Below, piece after piece: positions 1-4,365 of a stretch of 8,631 bases of DNA; position 1 is the stretch's first letter, and each line of letters opens with the position of its first letter. A program made the position numbers and the translations under genes. Source of the stretch: Hyphomicrobiales bacterium (GTDB taxonomy: Bacteria > Pseudomonadota > Alphaproteobacteria > Rhizobiales > Xanthobacteraceae); NCBI GenBank assembly GCA_016201085.1, contig JACQDO010000146.1, forward strand, positions 1-8,631. The letters are read 5' to 3'. The notes beneath the pieces are model-generated. The model made no database searches and was not told where the DNA came from. It saw nothing but the letters and a program-made list of their open reading frames with translations.

Positions 1-492
1 ATTGACCAGCACCTTGCGGGTGCCGGCGATGCCCTCGATGGTCTTCAGGATCACCGGCGGCAGCGCGGCGACAAAGCCCATCATGATGATGGTCAGGGCG
101 TTGCGCCCGAAGATCACCAGGAACAGCGGATACATCAGCACGATCGGCGCCGACGCCATGGCGGCGACCCAGGTCTCGCAGGCCTGCTGCAACAGCTTGA
201 AGCGATGCATCAGCACGCCGCCGGAAACGCCGAACACGGTGAGCATGACGCCGGCGGTGAGGCATTCGGACAGCGTGAGCAGGAAGCGATGGAATATGTC
301 TTCCTCGACGATCACGCGGTAGAAGCTGCCGAATACTTCCGAAGGCGGCGGCATGATGAAACGGTTGATGACGCCGGACTGGATCAAGGCTTCCAGGATC
401 AGAAAGAACAGCGCCAGTGCGCCGATGCCGACCGCCGCCGGCATATAGTCGCCGGAGCTTGCGCGCCGTGCCGGTGCCGCGGCCGCGCTCAT
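1..492 (-). CDS. ABC transporter permease, nitrate/sulfonate/taurine type (3' part outside window)
   Basis: Inner-membrane permease subunit of an ABC importer; it would form the channel for the ATPase encoded just upstream. The 164 visible residues start MSAAAAPARR and are cut at the left edge, so about a third or more of a usual 250-280 residue permease is missing. Hydrophobic segments lie at about residues 18-38, 70-94, 110-128 and 131-150. The MPPPSEVFGSF stretch (about 47-57) after the first helix and the TLSECLTAGVMLTVFGVSGG stretch (73-92) are typical of SsuC/TauC/NrtB-like permeases. The sequence ends about where the cytoplasmic EAA loop, which docks on the ATPase, should begin. The ATG at 490-492 shares bases with the TGA of the ATPase gene (ATGA overlap), so translation is probably coupled. 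Family assignment is firm; substrate is unknown. The matching periplasmic binding protein is not in the window and may lie further left. Confidence 0.9.
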   Translation of the reverse strand, partial: MSAAAAPARRASSGDYMPAAVGIGALALFFLILEALIQSGVINRFIMPPPSEVFGSFYRVIVEEDIFHRFLLTLSECLTAGVMLTVFGVSGGVLMHRFKLLQQACETWVAAMASAPIVLMYPLFLVIFGRNALTIIMMGFVAALPPVILKTIEGIAGTRKVLVN

Positions 493-1331
493 GACGTTGC
501 GCTCTGGTGATGCAGCACGTGCGATTCCTCGTCGCGCATGCCGCGGCTGGCTTCCTCGCGCAGATCGGCCCAGATTTTCGCCACGTAGCGGCCGAACGGC
601 TCGCTGGTGACGACGTCGGAGGTGCGCGGGCGCGGCAGGTCGATATCGACCATGCGCTTCACTTTGCCGGGCCGGTAGGTCATCACCAGGATGCGGTCGG
701 ACATTTGGACGGCTTCAGTGATGTTGTGCGTAATCAGCAGCGTGGTCTGCTTCAGTTGTTGCTGGATCTGCAGCACCTTGTCGCCGAGCAGCAGCCGGGT
801 CTGCTCGTCGAGCGCGGCGAACGGCTCGTCCATCAGCAGGATTTTCGGCTCGGAGGCGAGCGTGCGGGCGAGCGACACGCGCTGGCGCATGCCGCCGGAC
901 AGCTCGCCGGGATAGCGGTTCTCGAAACCGTCGAGTCCGACCAGCGCGATGAAATGGCGCGCGCGCTCGATGCGCTTGGCCTTCGGCATGCCGACTATTT
1001 CGAGCGGGAAGGCGACATTGTCGACCACCGTGCGCCAGGGAAAGGTGGATTCCTCCTGGAACACCATGCCGATCGACTTGTGCGGGCCGTTGATGGTTTC
1101 GCCGGCGACGCTGACCACGCCCTGGTGATGGCTGAGCAGGCCGCCGATGACGTTGAACAAAGTCGACTTGCCGCAGCCGGAGGGCCCGATCACCGAGAGG
1201 AATTCGCCGGGCTTGACCTTGAAGGAGACGTCGTCGACCGCGATCACCGGGCCTTCGGCGGTCTCGAAACGCACGCCGATATCGTCGGCCACCAGGATGG
1301 CGTCGTCTTGTGATGTGTTTGGTGCTGCCAT
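489..1331 (-). CDS. ABC transporter ATP-binding protein, nitrate/sulfonate/taurine type
   Basis: Cytoplasmic ATPase that powers the importer formed with the downstream permease. The 280 residues carry every motif of an active ABC ATPase: Walker A GPSGCGKST (49-57), Q-loop glutamine in FQEE (91-94), signature LSGGMRQR (144-151), Walker B ILLMDEP (164-170) followed by the D-loop ALDE (173-176), and the switch histidine in THN (201-203). The FPWRTVVDNVAFPLE stretch after the Q-loop (97-111) and the M in the signature are characteristic of the NrtD/SsuB/TauB group. Length is a little above the usual 250-265 because of a C-terminal tail (about 255-280), which ends in a His/Ser-rich stretch. The ATG at 1329-1331 lies 7 bp after the stop of the ThDP enzyme gene; no strong ribosome binding site is visible, in line with coupling to the upstream gene. 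Substrate cannot be told from the ATPase. Confidence 0.95.
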   Translation of the reverse strand: MAAPNTSQDDAILVADDIGVRFETAEGPVIAVDDVSFKVKPGEFLSVIGPSGCGKSTLFNVIGGLLSHHQGVVSVAGETINGPHKSIGMVFQEESTFPWRTVVDNVAFPLEIVGMPKAKRIERARHFIALVGLDGFENRYPGELSGGMRQRVSLARTLASEPKILLMDEPFAALDEQTRLLLGDKVLQIQQQLKQTTLLITHNITEAVQMSDRILVMTYRPGKVKRMVDIDLPRPRTSDVVTSEPFGRYVAKIWADLREEASRGMRDEESHVLHHQSATS

Positions 1332-1338
1332 CGTCGGC

Positions 1339-3138
1339 TTACTTTCGTGTCATTTGCGCGGTCATCGCGGCAGTGTAGCCCGGTTCCACCCGCACATCGA
1401 CGACCGCCACGTGCCCGGCATCGACCGCGGCAATCGCCTTGGCAAAGGTGGCATCGAGATCGCCGATTGCCGTCACCGGGCCGAAGCCTTGCGCCCCTTG
1501 CGCGCGCGCCAGGGCGGCGATGTCGATATCGGGCTCGCTGATGCGCTGGCCGATCCAGCGGTTCTCGACCGGGCGGTTGCGCACGCGCGCCACGCGCTCC
1601 TGGTGCAGCTCGTCGTTGAAGAACGAGCGGTTGTTGGCGACCACGAACAGCAGCGGGATTTTGTAATGCGCCGCCGTCCACAGCGCGGTGCAGCCCATCA
1701 TGAAATCGCCGTCGCCGCAGACCGCGACCGGCAGCCGGCCGCTGCCTTTGAGCGCCAGCGCCGCGCCGACCGAAATGCCCGGTCCGCCGCCGACGCCGCC
1801 GCCGCCGTCGGAGCCGAGATAATCGAGCGGATGTTTGAATGCCCAGGCGGCGCCGTTCCACGACAGCGAGACGTGGGTGAGGGAGGTCGGCCGGTCGCCG
1901 ACGGCGCGTCGCAAGGCCTCGGCCAGATGATCGACGGTGAGCTTGTCGCCGGCCGGTGTGGGAAATTCCTCGGTCTGCGCGGCGACTGCGCGCGGCCCGC
2001 CGGGCCCGAGCGCTTCGAGCAGCGCCGGCACCGCTTCATGCGGCTCGCAGGCGAGGAAGGCGTCGACCGGCGGCAGGCCCTGATAGTCCATGCTCCAGCC
2101 GTTATGTAGGCGATGATCGACCGACACCTGCACCACCTTGGCCGTAATCGTGCCGCCGACCTGCTTGAAGGTGCCCGCCACATCGATCCAGTCGAGGCTG
2201 AGAATGACGTCGGCGGCGCGGATGGCGTCGGCGGCTTCCGAGGTGGTCGCGATGGTGCCGGGGCTGCCTGCATGCAATGCGTGATGGGTGGGGAAGGCGG
2301 CGCCGGTCTTGAGATCGGTCACCACGCGCGCGTTCAGGCGCTCGGCCAGCGCAATGCGCGCGTTCCAGGCATTGAGATCGCGCGACACGCGGCCGGCCAG
2401 AATCACCGGCTGCTTGGCGTTGCGCAGTAGCGCGGCCGCAGCCTTCACGCTATCTGCCGGCGGCGCGCTCGCCATCGGCGGCATGAAGCGCGCGCTGTTG
2501 ATCGACGTCACCGGCTCCGGCAGCTTCATATCCTGCATCTCGGCATCGAGATTGATGTAAGTCGGTCCGCGCGGCTCGGTATTGGCGATCCAGCCGGCGC
2601 GCAGCACCGCTTCGCGCGCGGCGACGGGGGAGGCCGGCTGGTCGTCCCATTTGGTATAGCCGCGCACCAGCGCGCCCTGGTCGCGCGCGGTGTGGATCCA
2701 GTCGATCCATGGCAGCCGCTTGGTGGCGTCGACCGGCCCGGTGGCGCCCAGAACCACCATCGGCATGCGGTCGCACCAGGCATTGAAGAACGCCATGGTG
2801 GCGTGCATCAGCCCGACGTTGGAATGCACCGCCGCCGCCATCGCCTTGCCGGTGACCTTGGCATAGCCATGCGCGATGGCGACCGCGCTTTCCTCGTGCA
2901 GGCAGAGCAGCATCTGCGGCCGCTCGTTGCCGAGGTAATTCACCAGACTGTCGTGCAGGCCGCGATAGCTGGCGCCCGGATTGAGCGCGATATAGGGGAT
3001 GTCGAGCGCGCGCAGCGCGTCGGCCACCACGTCGCTGCCGAAAGAGGCGGCGTTGACGCCGGCAGATTTGGGACGATCGAGCGCGGCGATATCGGCGGCG
3101 GCGCGCGCGGCGGCGGGGGCTGGCTTTTGCACTGACAT
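1339..3138 (-). CDS. Thiamine-diphosphate-dependent enzyme (acetolactate synthase / benzoylformate decarboxylase superfamily)
   Basis: Cytoplasmic ThDP enzyme that should cleave or join a bond next to a carbonyl of a 2-oxo acid-like substrate; the precise reaction is not recognisable. The 599 residues show the three-domain layout: an N-terminal pyrimidine-binding domain (about 32-205) with the conserved glutamate in HEESAVAIAHGYA (E82), a central domain (about 225-375), and a C-terminal pyrophosphate-binding domain (about 400-585). The Mg-ThDP motif starts at GDGDF (475-479) and ends at ANNRSF (501-506), supplying the metal-binding Asp and Asn. A glycine-rich run GSDGGGGVGGGPGISVG (442-458) precedes it. 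Length fits the family (550-600). It is the first gene of an operon with an ABC importer and is divergent from a LysR regulator, which suggests catabolism of the imported compound. I chose ATG 3138; the frame stays open to a GTG at 3249, but the predicted promoter lies over that codon. A CTG at 3195 with a strong Shine-Dalgarno is another candidate. Sulfoacetaldehyde acetyltransferase, which also accompanies taurine-type importers, is possible but unproven. Confidence 0.9.
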   Translation of the reverse strand: MSVQKPAPAAARAAADIAALDRPKSAGVNAASFGSDVVADALRALDIPYIALNPGASYRGLHDSLVNYLGNERPQMLLCLHEESAVAIAHGYAKVTGKAMAAAVHSNVGLMHATMAFFNAWCDRMPMVVLGATGPVDATKRLPWIDWIHTARDQGALVRGYTKWDDQPASPVAAREAVLRAGWIANTEPRGPTYINLDAEMQDMKLPEPVTSINSARFMPPMASAPPADSVKAAAALLRNAKQPVILAGRVSRDLNAWNARIALAERLNARVVTDLKTGAAFPTHHALHAGSPGTIATTSEAADAIRAADVILSLDWIDVAGTFKQVGGTITAKVVQVSVDHRLHNGWSMDYQGLPPVDAFLACEPHEAVPALLEALGPGGPRAVAAQTEEFPTPAGDKLTVDHLAEALRRAVGDRPTSLTHVSLSWNGAAWAFKHPLDYLGSDGGGGVGGGPGISVGAALALKGSGRLPVAVCGDGDFMMGCTALWTAAHYKIPLLFVVANNRSFFNDELHQERVARVRNRPVENRWIGQRISEPDIDIAALARAQGAQGFGPVTAIGDLDATFAKAIAAVDAGHVAVVDVRVEPGYTAAMTAQMTRK

Positions 3139-3243
3139 GCGATCGACGCCGTCGAAGCCCGCGCGACCGTTGCGGTCGCAGGCCCCTGCCGGCAGGCGTT
3201 CTCCTCCGAATGTGCGCGTGTTTTTCCACGCTTGATAGTGTTG
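3139..3243 (-). promoter_or_regulatory. 5' leader of the ThDP-enzyme operon with strong SD and three small hairpins
   Basis: If transcription starts near 3243, this roughly 105-base leader precedes ATG 3138. Reading on the minus strand it holds a 5-bp stem GCGTG/CACGC (3216-3220 with 3227-3231), a strong Shine-Dalgarno GGAGGAG (3207-3201), a perfect 12-bp palindrome CCTGCCGGCAGG (3185-3196), and a 7-bp stem GCGACCG/CGGTCGC with a 3-base loop (3163-3169 with 3173-3179). The only start-like codon at good distance from the Shine-Dalgarno is an in-frame CTG (3193-3195, 5-base gap); ATG 3138 has no clear site of its own. No riboswitch class was recognised. The elements are seen directly; a regulatory role is inference. 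Confidence 0.4.
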
Positions 3244-3254
3244 TCGCACACTAT
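3235..3254. promoter_or_regulatory. Inverted repeat ATAGTGT-N6-ACACTAT, candidate operator
   Basis: A perfect 7-bp inverted repeat (3235-3241 and 3248-3254) with a 6-base spacer overlaps the predicted -10 box and start point of the ThDP operon. Its spacing does not follow the LysR T-N11-A rule, so it could bind the LysR protein in another mode or bind a different regulator such as a GntR-type repressor. Seen directly; function inferred. Confidence 0.45.
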
Positions 3255-3278
3255 AGACTTTGACATTAGCTCTTATAA
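3250..3278 (-). promoter_or_regulatory. Candidate sigma70-like promoter of the ThDP/ABC operon
   Basis: On the minus strand, TTATAA (3278-3273) and TATAGT (3255-3250) are separated by 17 bases. The -10 box matches TATAAT at 5 of 6 positions; the -35 box is poor (3 of 6 to TTGACA), as expected for an activator-dependent promoter. The start would fall near 3243. Inverted repeats then centre near -33 and -66, which suits LysR-type activation. Predicted by eye only. Confidence 0.4.
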
Positions 3279-3288
3279 GCCGCTAAAT
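3260..3288 (+). promoter_or_regulatory. Candidate promoter of the LysR-type regulator gene
   Basis: A perfect TTGACA (3260-3265) is followed 17 bases later by CTAAAT (3283-3288), a weak -10 box (3 of 6). Transcription would begin near 3295, giving a leader of about 35 bases that contains the inverted repeat at 3298-3320. It overlaps the oppositely directed operon promoter, so the two promoters probably interfere with each other. The -35 box is convincing; the -10 box is not. Confidence 0.4.
3266..3286. promoter_or_regulatory. Inverted repeat TTAGC-N11-GCTAA, candidate LysR activation site
   Basis: A 5-bp perfect inverted repeat (3266-3270 and 3282-3286) spans the predicted -35 box of the operon promoter. 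Its centre is about 33 bp from that of the stronger repeat at 3298-3320, as expected when a LysR tetramer contacts a recognition site near -65 and an activation site near -35. The short arms make this the weakest of the three repeats. Confidence 0.35.
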
Positions 3289-3297
3289 GCGCAATCT

Positions 3298-3320
3298 ATT
3301 GTTGCATATTACACAACAAT
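3298..3320. promoter_or_regulatory. Inverted repeat ATTGTTG-N9-CAACAAT, candidate LysR recognition site
   Basis: Perfect 7-bp arms (3298-3304 and 3314-3320) flank a 9-base AT-rich centre. T3303 and A3315 give the T-N11-A pattern within a palindrome typical of LysR-family boxes. It centres near -66 relative to the predicted start of the divergent operon and ends 11 bp before the regulator's own start codon, fitting activation of the operon combined with autorepression. Arms are seen directly; which protein binds is inferred. Confidence 0.6.
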
Positions 3321-3331
3321 AACGAGGGCGC

Positions 3332-4339
3332 TTGGACCGTTTCCGCACCATGGAGAGTTTCGTGCGCGTGGTGCGCGCCGGCTCCTTCACCATCGCCGCC
3401 AGCCAGCTCGGCCTGTCGCGTGCGTTGGTGTCGCGCCATGTCGGTGAGCTGGAAGGCCGGCTGGGCGCGCGCCTGCTCAACCGCTCCACTCGCTCGCTGA
3501 GCCTGACCGAGGAAGGTGCCGCCTATCTCGAATTCTGCGAGCGCGTGTTCCGCGACATCGAGAGCAACGAACGTGCCATTTTGCGCACGCGCGCGGAGCC
3601 GGTCGGCACGCTCAAAGTGCTGGCGCCGAAATCCTTCGGCACCATTCATCTGTCCGACGCCGTCATCGCCTTCGCCAAGGCGCAGCCGCGCCTGCGCGTG
3701 TCGCTGGTGCTGGAGAACACACCGTACCGCGGCTCCTACGATTTCGGCGAGCGCGGTCTCGATTTGGTGCTGTGCTTCTCCACCATGCGCAGCGCCTCGG
3801 TGGTCGAGCAGGAGATCGGCACGCTGGAATGGGTGCTGTGCGCTTCGCCCGATTATCTGGCGCGCGCCGGCCGGCCGCAGAGCCCGTCCGATCTCGGCGA
3901 ACATTCCTGTTTGGTGCATGTCGACGTCATGCCCAATGACAGTGTCTGGCGCTTCGAGGGACCGACCCAGCCTTCGCTCGCTTCGCAAGCTACGGCGGGT
4001 TTAAGTCCGCCGAAGCGCAGAGCGCGAAGGCGGAAGGGGTCGGTCGCGGTGAAAGTGCGCGGCGCCTTCTTCTCCAATGCCGCTTTGACGCTGGCCAAGG
4101 CCGCCGCCGCGGGCCTCGGTGTGACGCTGGTGCCGCGTTACGCGGTGGCCGACGATCTTGCCGCCGGCACGCTGGTCAATGTGCTGCCGCGCTATCGCGC
4201 GGCATCCCGTACGCTGCTCGCGGTCTATCCGGCGGCGCCGACTATCCCGCGCAAGGTGCAGGCTTTCGTCGATTTCTTGAAATTATGGATGGCCGAGCAC
4301 GACATCGGCCGCCGCAAGCCGCGCGTGGCGGCGGAGTAG
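3332..4339 (+). CDS. LysR-family transcriptional regulator with an in-frame palindromic insertion
   Basis: DNA-binding regulator, probably of the divergent ThDP/ABC operon and of itself. The N-terminal winged helix-turn-helix (about 3-62) reads SFTIAASQLGLSRALVSRHV (18-37) followed by LGARLLNRSTRSLSLTEEG, a textbook LysR domain. The effector-binding domain covers about 90-320, with subdomain II around DYLARAGRP and VRGAFFSNAALTLAKAAAAG (242-261), GLGVTLVPRYAV. The 335 residues exceed the usual 300-308 because residues about 212-237 are encoded by a palindromic element lying between WRFEG and VAVKVRG, normally a short hairpin turn. The insert is strongly basic (KRRARRRKG, 228-236). Start: TTG 3332 gives MDRFRTMESFVRVV, the common start of this subgroup, with GAGGG at 3324-3328 as a close Shine-Dalgarno; ATG 3350 would trim six residues. 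The frame is intact, so the gene is probably expressed, but effector sensing could be altered. Confidence 0.93.
   Translation: MDRFRTMESFVRVVRAGSFTIAASQLGLSRALVSRHVGELEGRLGARLLNRSTRSLSLTEEGAAYLEFCERVFRDIESNERAILRTRAEPVGTLKVLAPKSFGTIHLSDAVIAFAKAQPRLRVSLVLENTPYRGSYDFGERGLDLVLCFSTMRSASVVEQEIGTLEWVLCASPDYLARAGRPQSPSDLGEHSCLVHVDVMPNDSVWRFEGPTQPSLASQATAGLSPPKRRARRRKGSVAVKVRGAFFSNAALTLAKAAAAGLGVTLVPRYAVADDLAAGTLVNVLPRYRAASRTLLAVYPAAPTIPRKVQAFVDFLKLWMAEHDIGRRKPRVAAE
3961..4044. repeat. Palindromic repeat-like element inserted in frame in the LysR gene
   Basis: Outer arms ACCGACCC (3961-3968) and GGGTCGGT (4037-4044) are perfect complements. Inside them, GCCTTCGC (3970-3977) pairs with GCGAAGGC (4024-4031). 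The innermost stem pairs 3989-3998 with 4007-4016 (one A-A mismatch), around a loop of eight bases, GTTTAAGT (3999-4006). The span is 84 bp, exactly 28 codons, with no stop in the LysR frame, although TAA occurs in another frame (4002-4004). The protein in this stretch has no LysR-like sequence, while both flanks do. I recall similar CCTTCGC/GCGAAGG palindromes as dispersed intergenic repeats in Rhizobiales genomes, but could not search. No second copy was seen in this window. Exact borders are uncertain; the outer arms may be partly host sequence. Confidence 0.8.
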
Positions 4340-4365
4340 GGTGCCCACCACCCACACCGTTCCGT

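Noticed and set aside
507..1313. Plus-strand open frame opposite the ABC ATPase gene, and similar long frames opposite the ThDP and Bug genes.
   Set aside because: These are shadows of high-GC codon use; their translations are low-complexity, rich in His, Asp, Arg and Gly, and match no family.
3139..3249. Extended N-terminus of the ThDP enzyme from a GTG at 3249 (37 more residues).
   Set aside because: The predicted -10 box overlaps this codon, no Shine-Dalgarno precedes it, and the added residues do not look like part of the ThDP fold.
4339..4353. Small hairpin GGGTG-N5-CACCC between the convergent LysR and TPR genes as a two-way terminator.
   Set aside because: The stem is only 5 bp and no T-run follows on either strand, so a terminator call is not supported.
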